Assembly: GCA_013140775.1 (NCBI GenBank)
Contig: JABFSA010000139.1
Span: 1-36,565, forward strand
DNA: 36,565 bases
DNA from: Acidobacteriota bacterium
GTDB taxonomy: Bacteria; Acidobacteriota; Vicinamibacteria; Vicinamibacterales; UBA2999
Reading direction: 5' to 3'
A model generated the notes under the pieces. The model ran no database searches. It had not been told where the DNA came from and saw only the letters and a list, made by a program, of their open reading frames with translations. This document shows, in pieces, positions 1 through 7,251 of this stretch. The stretch's first letter is position 1. Each line of letters opens with the position of its first letter. The translations under genes were made by a program, and so were the position numbers.

Positions 1-813
1 GGCGGGATGGGCGTCGTGTACCTGGCCACGGACCTCGTGCTTGGCCGGCGGGTGGCGTTGAAGACGATGCCCAGGGTTACGGACTCGCTCGCCGAGCGGC
101 TCGGGCGCGAAGCCAGGGCGATGGCGACTGTGCTGCACCCCAATCTCGCGCTCATCTACGGCGCCGAGCGCTGGCGCGGCAATCCAGTCCTGATCGTGGA
201 ATACCTCGAAGGCGGCACCGTTCTCGACAATCTCCGCCGGGGCCCCTTCTCCATCGATGAGGCCCTTGGGCTTGGAATTCTGATTGCCGATGTTCTGGAC
301 CGCCTGCACGGGGCGGGTATCCTGCACCGGGACGTTAAACCCAGCAACATCGGCTACACCCTGGAAGGGTCTCCCAAACTGCTCGACCTCGGGTTGGCGG
401 CAGCATTCGCCTCACCATCCAAGGGGCCGGATGCGAACCGCCGGCCGACGCTCGGATCGCTCCAGGGAGAGTACGCCGTCACGTCCGATTCCCGTCAGCT
501 CGGGACGTTGCGTTACATGGCGCCAGAGGCTCTCGAGGGCCAGTCGCCAAGCCCGTCGTTCGATCTGTGGGCACTCAACGTGGTGCTTTATGAGGTCATC
601 GCTGGCCGACATCCGCTGGCTCAACTGACTGGGCCCGGCCTTCTTCGAGGGCTCGAGCGGGCGGCGTTCCTTGATATTCGGGTCGAAAGGCCTGATTGTC
701 CGGCCAGGCTCGCGGCGTTCTTCAAGGACGCTCTGGCTCTCGATCTCAACCGCCGTCCTCGTTCCGCGGCCGAGCTCCGTGCCGTCTTGCAGTCGTTTCT
801 GACACCTTCCTAG
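1..813 (+). CDS. Serine/threonine protein kinase, 5' end outside window
   Basis: Hanks-type protein kinase that transfers phosphate from ATP to Ser/Thr of target proteins. The frame is open to base 1 and begins inside the glycine-rich loop (GGMGVVYLA), so only the extreme N-lobe is missing. In window numbering the ATP-binding lysine is K21 (VALK), the catalytic loop is HRDVKPSN with D111, the Mg-binding triplet is DLG (D129) instead of DFG, and the APE motif is in YMAPEAL. The activation segment between DLG and APE is long (about 45 residues) and may be a regulatory insertion. The protein stops soon after the C-lobe, with no transmembrane or sensor domain, so it is probably a soluble kinase unless a domain lies upstream. 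All catalytic residues seen are intact. Substrates are unknown; the two small paralogues downstream are candidates only by position. Confidence 0.93.
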   Translation, partial: GGMGVVYLATDLVLGRRVALKTMPRVTDSLAERLGREARAMATVLHPNLALIYGAERWRGNPVLIVEYLEGGTVLDNLRRGPFSIDEALGLGILIADVLDRLHGAGILHRDVKPSNIGYTLEGSPKLLDLGLAAAFASPSKGPDANRRPTLGSLQGEYAVTSDSRQLGTLRYMAPEALEGQSPSPSFDLWALNVVLYEVIAGRHPLAQLTGPGLLRGLERAAFLDIRVERPDCPARLAAFFKDALALDLNRRPRSAAELRAVLQSFLTPS

Positions 814-836
814 GCCTCGCTCAGGGCTCCTCCGCC

Positions 837-907
837 CGCGATTCGAAAAAGGGCTGTACCGAATCGCGGTTGCCGGCGTTCTTACACCTCGAACCCTGAT
901 TTCAGGG
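837..907. repeat. Two inverted repeats between kinase and next gene
   Basis: A perfect 9-bp inverted repeat, CGCGATTCG (837-845) and CGAATCGCG (860-868), has a 14-nt loop. A second one, CCCTGA/TCAGGG (894-907), has a 2-nt loop. There is no T-run, so neither is a standard intrinsic terminator. The second ends just before the GGAGG (910-914) of the next gene and could affect its translation. The rest of 814-918 shows nothing else. Confidence 0.4.
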
Positions 908-918
908 CTGGAGGCTGC

Positions 919-1305
919 ATGGCGCCGGCAGAACAGATCGACTACATCCTCAACGACTGCTTCCTGGCAGTCGGCCAGACCATCGGTACGCAGAAGAGTC
1001 TGGATCCCGACGTCATCCACTGGTGGCGCACCCGTTACCGCGCCGCCTTCCTCCACGCGATGGTGGAAAAGGGCAATTCCTGGGAGCGCGACCGCCAGCG
1101 GGTGACGGCGGTCGGGCGCTTTCTCGGAGAGCGGGCCCTCTTCCACGCGCAAGACCGCCTGTCAATTGATCTCGAGAGTGCCGCTCGCGCATCTGCGGAC
1201 GTGGATAGCGGGTGCCGAATGAACGCCATCCGCGACGGCGTTGCAGGCCTTCGAGTCAAGTACCCGCCGACACTCGCACATCCGGACACGAAGACCGTTA
1301 ACTGA
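919..1305 (+). CDS. Unrecognised small protein, paralogue A of a tandem pair
   Basis: 128-residue soluble protein that I do not recognise. It is clearly homologous to the next gene. Shared, colinear positions include DxCFxAxGQxIG near residue 14, RxxYRAxFLxAM near 37-48, GNxWxxDRQxVT near 52-63, an ER-A block, and DRxSIDxESAxxAxADV near 81-97. It looks mostly helical, with no signal peptide or membrane segment. The ATG is preceded by GGAGG (910-914) at a short 4-nt spacing. The stop codon sits inside the Shine-Dalgarno of the next gene, so the pair is very likely cotranscribed. Position after a Ser/Thr kinase suggests a signalling role but nothing in the protein proves it. Confidence 0.75.
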   Translation: MAPAEQIDYILNDCFLAVGQTIGTQKSLDPDVIHWWRTRYRAAFLHAMVEKGNSWERDRQRVTAVGRFLGERALFHAQDRLSIDLESAARASADVDSGCRMNAIRDGVAGLRVKYPPTLAHPDTKTVN

Positions 1306-1316
1306 GGAGGCATACC

Positions 1317-1799
1317 GTGAATCTTGATGATCCCAAAGGACAACTCGCCGCGACGCTGGTGCACAGCTCTACAGATGCAGCGTCGGGGGCTCACCTGGAA
1401 TCGACCACAGACCTGGAGCACGCCGTTGATTTCGTTGTCGATGAGTGCTTCTTCGCCATGGGCCAGGCGATTGGCATGCGGATGACCGTTGACTATGACG
1501 CCGTGGTCTTCATGCGTGAACACTATCGCGCGAAGTTCCTCTCGGCGATGCAGGCCTTTGGCAATCGATGGGCACAGGACCGCCAGAATGTCACGAGCGT
1601 TGCCTGGATGTTTGCCGAGCGCGCGGTTCGCTACGCCGGTGATCGCGGTTCAATCGATGTCGAATCAGCCCGGCAGGCCGCGGCAGACGTGCAGCGCTAT
1701 TGCAAGCTGCACGCGAGACGGGCCGGCAAGCTCAATCCAGACTCGGAAGGTGGTCAGTCGAGGATCGCGGGCTACTGGTGCGGCGACGACGAGGGGTAA
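1317..1799 (+). CDS. Unrecognised small protein, paralogue B of a tandem pair
   Basis: 160-residue soluble protein of unknown function, homologous to the preceding gene from about residue 35 on. It carries the same DECFFAMGQAIG, YRAKFLSAM, GNRWAQDRQNVTS and DRGSIDVESARQAAADVQ blocks. An extra N-terminal stretch of about 30 residues and a different C-terminal tail distinguish it. It starts at GTG 1317 with a strong GAGGAG (1305-1310) that overlaps the stop of paralogue A, which implies translational coupling. The strongly conserved Cys, Gly, Arg and Asp positions between copies suggest the fold is under selection rather than decaying. No domain name can be given from sequence alone. Confidence 0.75.
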   Translation: MNLDDPKGQLAATLVHSSTDAASGAHLESTTDLEHAVDFVVDECFFAMGQAIGMRMTVDYDAVVFMREHYRAKFLSAMQAFGNRWAQDRQNVTSVAWMFAERAVRYAGDRGSIDVESARQAAADVQRYCKLHARRAGKLNPDSEGGQSRIAGYWCGDDEG

Positions 1800-1831
1800 G
1801 CATCAAGAACCAACGAGACGCCTGCAGGCTT

Positions 1832-1851
1832 CCAGGGGCCGGTGCCCCTGG
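1832..1851 (+). terminator. Hairpin after the small paralogue pair
   Basis: Perfect 8-bp stem CCAGGGGC / GCCCCTGG with a CGGT tetraloop, extended by weaker flanking pairs (AGACG 1816-1820 with CGTCT 1854-1858). There is no U-tract, so termination efficiency is uncertain. It may simply separate the paralogue pair from the histidine kinase gene at 1913. Confidence 0.35.
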
Positions 1852-1912
1852 TCGTCTGCGGCGCCATTTCCAACTGACATCATTGTGACCATCGTCCCGG
1901 ACGCTTCACTCC

Positions 1913-3805
1913 GTGCGCCGCGCTGAGAAAGCGATCGAGGCGATGGGCGGCACTCCTGCCGCCTTTGGCGCGATTGTCCTTGCGCTGGTGGTGACGCTCG
2001 TCACCTGGCCCCTCTTTGCGCGTACCCCATTCGCACCTCTCTTTGTCGGCCTGATGGTGGCTGCCCAATGGGCGGACGAAATTTCAGGTCTCGTCGCAAT
2101 TCCGATTGCCGCCGCTGCCCACTTCGTCATCTTCGAGCGGATGCTTCCCGTCGATTTCGGCGCGGGGCCATTTCTCATCTTTGTCGTGCTCGCATTTGGC
2201 ATGAACAGGCTGATCGCCAGCCGCCGTCGTACAGAGGCCGCGCAGCGGGCCAGTGAAGCGCAGTTGCGGTCGGGCTGGGACCACGCGGCGATGGGCGCGG
2301 CGATCCTGGATCTTCAAGGTCATGTCATCCGAATCAACCCGGCTCTGGCGCGTATGTTTGGTCACCGGGAGCCGGAGCGCAGTGGCGAACACTATCGCGA
2401 GTTGATGCGTCCGACCGACGACGGGGAAGAGAACGCGCTGTTTCTCGACCTGGTGCAGGGACGACGAGACGAATATCGGCGGGAGCAGGCCTACCATACC
2501 AAGGACGGTACCGTGATCTGGGCGCGCGCCGTCATGTCGCTCGTGCGCGACGACAATGGAAAGCCGACCGGAGCGCTCCTCATGCTCGAGGACGTCACGG
2601 ATCGAAAGGCGCTCGAGGAACAGGTGCGTCAGATCCAGAAGCTCGACGCGATGGGCCGCCTCGTGGCAGGCGTCGCGCACGACTTCAACAATCTGCTGAC
2701 CGCCATCGGAGGCTACGCGGAGCTGGCGCGGGAAGAAGTCAGTGAGTCCGGGCCGCGACGACAGCTGGACGAGGTACTTGCCGTGACCCGTCGGGCTACC
2801 GCGTTGACTCGTCAGTTGCTGATCTTCTCCCGCAGGCCCTCCATTGATCCGACGCCGCTCAATATCGACACGGTGATTGCCGGGATGGCATCGCTCGTAG
2901 AGCGCCTTGCCGGAAAGGGCGTGTCCGTCGTCACCAGCCTTCGAGCCGAAGCGAGTGTGAAGCTCGACGCAAGCCATCTCGAACAGATTGTCGTGAATCT
3001 CGTCGTGAACGCACGGGATGCGATGCCCAACGGAGGGACCCTCACGATCGAGACGTCGCTGGTCGAGCTTCCGGGTGCGGACCTTGCAACCAAGGTACCG
3101 CAGCCACCGTCGGGGCCTTTCGTCCTGCTTGCCGTCACCGATACGGGCGTTGGCATGGACGAGCAGGTGAAGGCACGTTTGTTCGAGCCATTCTTCACAA
3201 CGAAGGAGCCTGGCGAGGGTACGGGTCTCGGGCTCGCGACGGTATACGGGATCGTCAAGCAGAGCGCTGCGTATATCTGGGTCGAAAGCGAGCGCGGCAG
3301 AGGAAGCCGGTTCAGGATCTATTTTCCGCAGGTTCCGCCGGCTGTCGAGGCGGTATCGTCGCCCGTGATCTCGACTCTGTCGCCCCCACTCGAGCCGGCC
3401 ACGGAACCTTCACGCGATACGGGCATTCTCGTCGTCGAAGACGACAGGAGCGTGCGCGCGTTCACGTGCGCCGTTCTCCGTAACGCCGGGTACGAAGCGC
3501 TTGGAGCATCGACCGGCGAGGAGGCCATGGCGCTGGCGTCCACTCATTCGGTTCCGTTGCATCTCATCGTGACCGACGTGGCGCTTCCGGGCATCAGCGG
3601 CGTGGACCTCGTTCGCCAGTTGCGTACGATGCGCCCTCAGGCGCGTGTGCTGTACTCGTCGGGATTCTCGGCGCTGACGCTGAAGTCACAGGGCGTGATC
3701 GAGGAGACGGGTGGGTTTCTCGCGAAACCCTTCACGCGCCGACAGCTGCTCGCAGCGGTTCGCGCGCGACTCGAGGATCGGGATATCGGAGCATCGCTCC
3801 GCTGA
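1913..3805 (+). CDS. Membrane-bound hybrid sensor histidine kinase (PAS-HisKA-HATPase-REC)
   Basis: 630-residue hybrid two-component sensor. About four hydrophobic segments lie in residues 15-100 (DUF4118-like layout, inferred), then a PAS domain at about 115-230, a HisKA helix with phosphoacceptor H256 in GVAHDFNNLL, and a HATPase domain at about 345-465 with N box VVNLVVNARDAM, G1 DTGVGM, F box FEPFFTTK and G2 GTGLGLATVYG. A receiver domain covers about 500-620, with phosphorylated D555 (IVTDVALPG) and the lysine in FLAKPF. All catalytic residues are present. The VAHDFNNLL H-box is of the NtrB-like type often found in hybrid kinases. It starts at GTG 1913 without a clear Shine-Dalgarno. No partner response regulator lies beside it, so the output must pass to an unlinked protein. 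Confidence 0.92.
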   Translation: MRRAEKAIEAMGGTPAAFGAIVLALVVTLVTWPLFARTPFAPLFVGLMVAAQWADEISGLVAIPIAAAAHFVIFERMLPVDFGAGPFLIFVVLAFGMNRLIASRRRTEAAQRASEAQLRSGWDHAAMGAAILDLQGHVIRINPALARMFGHREPERSGEHYRELMRPTDDGEENALFLDLVQGRRDEYRREQAYHTKDGTVIWARAVMSLVRDDNGKPTGALLMLEDVTDRKALEEQVRQIQKLDAMGRLVAGVAHDFNNLLTAIGGYAELAREEVSESGPRRQLDEVLAVTRRATALTRQLLIFSRRPSIDPTPLNIDTVIAGMASLVERLAGKGVSVVTSLRAEASVKLDASHLEQIVVNLVVNARDAMPNGGTLTIETSLVELPGADLATKVPQPPSGPFVLLAVTDTGVGMDEQVKARLFEPFFTTKEPGEGTGLGLATVYGIVKQSAAYIWVESERGRGSRFRIYFPQVPPAVEAVSSPVISTLSPPLEPATEPSRDTGILVVEDDRSVRAFTCAVLRNAGYEALGASTGEEAMALASTHSVPLHLIVTDVALPGISGVDLVRQLRTMRPQARVLYSSGFSALTLKSQGVIEETGGFLAKPFTRRQLLAAVRARLEDRDIGASLR

Positions 3806-3824
3806 GCACGACGGACGCGTTGAG

Positions 3825-4457
3825 TTAATGCCCCGAGACGCGGCCGAGCAGACGCCAGAAGCCTGGAAGGATTCCTGCAGCCGCGATCAGTTTCAGCGCA
3901 TCGGCGATGAAGAACGGATAGACACCAGCAGCGAGGGCCGCCCGCAGCCCGATTGCGGGTCCGCCTGCGGATGCGGTGGCGAACAGTCCGAGCCACAGGA
4001 CGCCGCACGCATAGATCACGAGTAGTCCAGCCGCCATCGCCAGGACCGACGTCGCATACCGGCGATCGAATCCACGTTCAGCGAGCCTTCCAACTATGAA
4101 TGCGGCAATCGGGTAGCAAAGCAGATAGCCGCCCGTGGGACCAAGCAGTCGGAGCGCGCCAGGTGGAAGCGTTGCCGACGCGGCGAACACGGGAAGTCCG
4201 GCCGCACCGGCCAGGAGGTAGAGCACCTGGCTCGCGAGCCCTAAGCGGGAACCAAGCGCCAGTCCGCCCAGCAAGACCACCATCGGCTGCAGAGTGAATG
4301 GAACGACTGTGAATGGAAGGGGAACGCTGAACTGAGCCGCAGCTGCCGTGAGCGCGGTGACAAAGAGCACGCCCGCGACTCTGATGGCGTTCGCATGTGC
4401 GTTGCGCCGTACCGCCAGCGCATCTACCAGTGTCGATGACGAAGCTGCCTGCTGCAT
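3825..4457 (-). CDS. bioY: BioY-family biotin transporter, S component
   Basis: 210-residue, strongly hydrophobic protein with about six membrane helices. It matches the BioY family of substrate-binding S components of ECF transporters, which import biotin across the inner membrane. Typical blocks are the QFSVPLPFTVVPFTLQP segment in the first helices, a GLPVFA motif, the LRLLGPTGGYLLCYP segment and the C-terminal YPFFIADALKL helix. The length is normal. No ATPase (EcfA) or EcfT gene is adjacent, so it acts alone or with an unlinked ECF module. The gene is convergent with the histidine kinase (19-nt gap). No biotin-synthesis gene or BirA site is visible nearby. The start has a TACAAT box 8 nt upstream and no Shine-Dalgarno. 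Confidence 0.92.
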   Translation of the reverse strand: MQQAASSSTLVDALAVRRNAHANAIRVAGVLFVTALTAAAAQFSVPLPFTVVPFTLQPMVVLLGGLALGSRLGLASQVLYLLAGAAGLPVFAASATLPPGALRLLGPTGGYLLCYPIAAFIVGRLAERGFDRRYATSVLAMAAGLLVIYACGVLWLGLFATASAGGPAIGLRAALAAGVYPFFIADALKLIAAAGILPGFWRLLGRVSGH

Positions 4458-4465
4458 GACGCCGA

Positions 4466-4471
4466 ATTGTA
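4466..4471 (-). promoter_or_regulatory. -10 box of bioY; likely leaderless transcript
   Basis: TACAAT on the minus strand ends 8 nt before the bioY ATG. Transcription would begin within about 2 nt of the start codon, and no Shine-Dalgarno is present. The -35 region is poor, so this rests on the -10 box alone. Confidence 0.4.
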
Positions 4472-4498
4472 GCTCAGGTGCGAGGGCGGCCCCGACAG

Positions 4499-5191
4499 TC
4501 AGCGTCCGAGTACTAGGAGGTATTGGTAGGGAAGGACCTGGCGGGACAACACTCGAAGGCCCGCCGCGCGTGCATCCCGTTCCACGCTCGCGCTATCGAC
4601 CCGCACTCCTTCGTCCGGAGAGGGCCCGGGTCCACCACGGCCAGGTTTGTAGTTGACGATGCCGATTCGGCCGCTCGGCTTCAAAGACGAAGCGAGGTTC
4701 TTCAGCAATGTGACCCGCTCCTCCACCTCCGGGTACACATCCACCACGAGAACAGCGTCGAGCGACCCAACCGGAAGATTGGGCACGCTATCAGCCCCGA
4801 GGCGCGTTTCGACGTTCTGAAGACCCTCGCGAGCAACCCGGCGACGGATCGCCTCGAGCATCTGGCGCTGCACGTCCTGCGCGTAGACGATGCCGTTGGG
4901 TCCGACGCGTCTGGCCAGATGGATAGTGAACCAGCCCGCGCCGGCCCCGATGTCGGCAACGGCTGAACCATCGGCGATGGCCAGCGCGTCCATGATCTGG
5001 TCGGGCTTCTGCCATGCGGCACGATCCGGTCCTTCGAGCAGACCGAGGTTTTCAGGAGGAAACAGCCGTCCGTGGCGATCGGCCTGCGGGGCCTGGGCCG
5101 ACGTGGACGCGGGCGCGAGCAGCAGGCCCGCGATCAGTGCCACGGCACTCACGCGGACAGCGCCCGCCACGAGGGAGGTGCTGAATTGCAT
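4499..5191 (-). CDS. Exported class I SAM-dependent methyltransferase
   Basis: 230-residue protein with an N-terminal signal peptide (hydrophobic core about residues 10-28, Ala-rich, cleavage plausible near STSAQA) followed by a Rossmann-fold methyltransferase. Motif I is VADIGAGAGWFT, then an acidic residue in VYAQDVQ, and motif IV is LDAVLVVDVYPEV. The C-terminal part resembles the arsenite- or ubiquinone-type methyltransferase group in outline. An SAM-dependent enzyme outside the cytoplasm is odd because SAM is not expected in the periplasm. Either the leader is a membrane anchor, the signal call is wrong, or the protein only keeps the fold. The SAM glycine motif is intact, so it is probably not decayed. 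Substrate unknown. It is transcribed divergently from the fumarase through overlapping promoters. Confidence 0.85.
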   Translation of the reverse strand: MQFSTSLVAGAVRVSAVALIAGLLLAPASTSAQAPQADRHGRLFPPENLGLLEGPDRAAWQKPDQIMDALAIADGSAVADIGAGAGWFTIHLARRVGPNGIVYAQDVQRQMLEAIRRRVAREGLQNVETRLGADSVPNLPVGSLDAVLVVDVYPEVEERVTLLKNLASSLKPSGRIGIVNYKPGRGGPGPSPDEGVRVDSASVERDARAAGLRVLSRQVLPYQYLLVLGR

Positions 5192-5216
5192 AGCCGAAGA
5201 CGACTCAAATTATACT
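5186..5216. promoter_or_regulatory. Overlapping divergent promoters, methyltransferase / fumarase
   Basis: The plus strand has TTGCAT (5186-5191) and TATACT (5211-5216), with the fumarase ATG 6 nt after the -10, which predicts a leaderless mRNA. The minus strand has a perfect TATAAT (5214-5209), giving a start about 11 nt before the methyltransferase ATG. The two -10 boxes share four base pairs, so RNA polymerase cannot occupy both at once. Confidence 0.5.
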
Positions 5217-5222
5217 GCCCTG

Positions 5223-6740
5223 ATGCCCACTGCTTTCTTCGACAGCGTGCTTGCTCTCATCGTCAAAACGTCCACCGACCTGCCGCCTGATGTCCGCACC
5301 GCGATGAAGGTGGCGATGGGAGAAGAACCCGCGGGGACGCGGTCTTCGCAGGCATTGTCGATCATCGCGCAGAACATCGACCTGGCCGCCGACTGTGAAG
5401 GCGCAATCTGTCAGGACACCGGGATGCCCACCTTTGAGGTCAAGACTCCGGTTGGCGCCAATCAGATCCTGATGAAGAAGCAGATCCGCGAGGCGGTGGC
5501 TGAGGCGACGCGCAGGGGAAAGCTGAGGCCGAACTCGGTTGATTCGATTACCGGCGAGAACTCGGGCAACAACCTCGGTCCGGGCACGCCGATCGTCCAC
5601 TTCGAACAGTGGGAGAAGGACGAGATCGAGATCAAGCTGATTCTCAAAGGCGGAGGCTGCGAAAACACGAACGCGCAGTATTCCGTGCCGGTCGAACTCC
5701 CGAACCTTGGCCGCGCCGATCGCACGATCGAGGGTGTGCGGAAGTGCATTCTCCCCGCCGTCTGGAACGCCCAGGGCAAGGGCTGCGCCCCCGGTGCCGT
5801 CGGCGTCTGCATCGGCGGCGATCGCACGTCGGGCTATGTCCACGCCAAGGAACAGCTGTTCCGGACCCTCGACGACATCAATCCTGATCCGCGGCTCGCC
5901 GAGCTCGAAGCCTCGATCATGGGAGAGGTCAACAAGCTGGGCATCGGCGCGATGGGGTTTGGCGGGCGGACATCGCTCATCGGGTGCAAGATCGGCGCTA
6001 TCAACCGTTTGCCCGCGAGCTTCTTTGTCTCGGTCGCCTATGACTGCTGGGCATTTCGCCGCCTTGGTGTGGTCCTCGACAGCCGTACTGGCGAGATTAC
6101 GCGGTGGCTCTACCGCGACCCGGCACAGCCGGTCGCGGCGATGGCTGATCAGATGGGATTCCAGCGCACGGGCCGCGAGGTGGTCTTGAAGACGCCTTTG
6201 ACCGAGGCGCAGATGCGCGAATTGAAGGTCGGCGACGTCGTGCTTGTGTCCGGACACGTCAATACCGGTCGCGACGCGGTGCACGCCCACCTCACGAAGC
6301 ACGATCCTCCGGTAGACCTTTCAGGCTCAGTTCTCTATCACTGCGGTCCGGTGGTGGTGAAGGAAGGGGAGGGGTGGCGTGTGACCGCCGCCGGGCCGAC
6401 GACGAGTATTCGGGAAGAGCCCTATCAGGCGGACATCATTCGTCGCTTTGGCGTGCGCGCGGTGATTGGCAAGGGCGGGATGGGCGCAAAAACGCTCGCC
6501 GCACTGAAGGAGTCAGGTGCTGTCTATCTCAATGCAATTGGCGGCGCGGCCCAGTTTTATGCCCGGTCCATAGACCGGGTCGAAGGCGTCTCGCTGCTCG
6601 AGTTCGGTACGCCCGAGGCGATGTGGCACCTGGCCGTCACGGACTTTCCAGCCATCGTCACGATGGATGCCCATGGCAATAGTCTTCACAAGGACATCGA
6701 ACAGGACTCCGCCAGAGAGTTGGCCTCGATTGGTGGCTGA
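5223..6740 (+). CDS. fumA: Class I (Fe-S) fumarate hydratase, single-chain
   Basis: 505-residue fumarase interconverting fumarate and malate in the TCA cycle. The N-terminal half is the class I alpha domain, with CQDTGMPTFEV (C63), GGGCENTNAQYSVP, GCAPGAVGVCIGGDRTSGY and LIGCKIGAINRLPASF, which supply conserved cysteines for the catalytic 4Fe-4S cluster. The C-terminal half is the beta domain, with SGHVNTGRDAVHAHL, IGKGGMGAKTLAAL, AVYLNAIGGAAQFYA and a final MDAHGNSLHKDI. Both domains are on one chain of usual length, unlike archaeal or TtdAB-type split enzymes. The frame is open upstream to 4890, but ATG 5223 is chosen because it follows a TATACT box by 6 nt and the upstream frame is antisense to the methyltransferase. 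The cluster makes the enzyme oxygen-sensitive. The next gene is an Fe-S carrier, which fits. Confidence 0.95.
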   Translation: MPTAFFDSVLALIVKTSTDLPPDVRTAMKVAMGEEPAGTRSSQALSIIAQNIDLAADCEGAICQDTGMPTFEVKTPVGANQILMKKQIREAVAEATRRGKLRPNSVDSITGENSGNNLGPGTPIVHFEQWEKDEIEIKLILKGGGCENTNAQYSVPVELPNLGRADRTIEGVRKCILPAVWNAQGKGCAPGAVGVCIGGDRTSGYVHAKEQLFRTLDDINPDPRLAELEASIMGEVNKLGIGAMGFGGRTSLIGCKIGAINRLPASFFVSVAYDCWAFRRLGVVLDSRTGEITRWLYRDPAQPVAAMADQMGFQRTGREVVLKTPLTEAQMRELKVGDVVLVSGHVNTGRDAVHAHLTKHDPPVDLSGSVLYHCGPVVVKEGEGWRVTAAGPTTSIREEPYQADIIRRFGVRAVIGKGGMGAKTLAALKESGAVYLNAIGGAAQFYARSIDRVEGVSLLEFGTPEAMWHLAVTDFPAIVTMDAHGNSLHKDIEQDSARELASIGG

Positions 6741-6791
6741 GTGAAGGGATTTCCCATAACCTGCGACGCTACAATGAGATATGCGGGACGG

Positions 6792-6806
6792 CCGATCCTG
6801 GATCGG
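6792..6806. promoter_or_regulatory. Inverted repeat upstream of erpA promoter
   Basis: Perfect 7-bp inverted repeat CCGATCC-T-GGATCGG, ending 2 nt before the -35 box of the erpA promoter. It is the size of a dimeric regulator operator. The regulator cannot be named from sequence. Confidence 0.35.
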
Positions 6807-6808
6807 GC

Positions 6809-6837
6809 TTGTGGTGGGTCTGTCCGGAGCTTATAAT
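6809..6837 (+). promoter_or_regulatory. Sigma70-type promoter of erpA
   Basis: TTGTGG (6809-6814), a 17-nt spacer and a perfect TATAAT (6832-6837) predict a start near 6844 and a leader of 23 to 35 nt. A second, weaker TACAAT lies at 6770-6775. Confidence 0.6.
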
Positions 6838-6866
6838 CGAGAGCAACGGGTTTCGTTTTTGCGGAG

Positions 6867-7202
6867 ATGAACACGACCATGATCAACGTATCCACGACGG
6901 CGGCGTCGAAGATCAGCGAGTTGCTGACGGAAGAAGGCAAGGTTGGCAGCGGCCTGCGAGTGTTCGTGCAGGGTGGCGGCTGCTCGGGGTTTCAGTACGG
7001 TCTGATGATTGAAGAGGGCGGCGGCGACGCTGACCAGGTGTTCGAGTCAAACGGCGTCCGGCTGTTTGTGGACCCTGTGAGCATCAGCTATCTGAAGGGC
7101 GCCGAGGTTGACTTCGTTGATACAGTGACCGGCGGTGGTTTCACGATCAAGAATCCGAATGCCGTCTCGACGTGCGGGTGCGGCTCGTCGTTCAGCGTGT
7201 AA
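6867..7202 (+). CDS. erpA: HesB/IscA-type iron-sulfur cluster carrier (ErpA-like)
   Basis: 111-residue A-type carrier that receives Fe-S clusters from the assembly scaffold and delivers them to apo-enzymes such as the fumarase encoded next to it. The three cluster-binding cysteines are present: one in GGGCSGFQYG and two in the terminal CGCGSSF. FVDPVSISYLKGAEVDFVD is the typical central region. Length is standard for the family. Start choice is uncertain. ATG 6867 directly abuts GGAG (6863-6866), too close to use it, whereas ATG 6879 (MINVST) lies 12 nt from it; removing four residues leaves the domain intact. It has its own consensus promoter. ErpA and IscA cannot be told apart with certainty here. 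Confidence 0.93.
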   Translation: MNTTMINVSTTAASKISELLTEEGKVGSGLRVFVQGGGCSGFQYGLMIEEGGGDADQVFESNGVRLFVDPVSISYLKGAEVDFVDTVTGGGFTIKNPNAVSTCGCGSSFSV

Positions 7203-7209
7203 GCCTTCG

Positions 7210-7237
7210 GAGGTCAGAAGGTCACTTCTGACCTCCC
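7210..7237. terminator. 12-bp perfect inverted repeat: terminator or operator
   Basis: GGAGGTCAGAAG (7210-7221), a 4-nt GTCA loop and CTTCTGACCTCC (7226-7237). It follows the erpA stop by 7 nt and the bases after it are only mildly T-rich (CATTTCTAATT), so it is a modest intrinsic terminator. It also lies 14 nt before the start of the Fur-fusion gene, in the right place for an autoregulatory operator, and contains repeated GGTCA half-sites. Confidence 0.55.
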
Positions 7238-7251
7238 ATTTCTAATTCAGC

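Noticed and set aside
2084..2977. 297-residue minus-strand open frame
   Set aside because: Antisense to the histidine kinase PAS and HisKA region, whose motifs are clear on the plus strand.
4458..4498. Riboswitch or BirA operator before bioY
   Set aside because: The gap is too short and no conserved structure or biotin-operator palindrome is visible.
5205..6302. 365-residue minus-strand open frame
   Set aside because: Fully antisense to the fumarase, with Arg/Asp-rich composition typical of GC-rich shadow frames.
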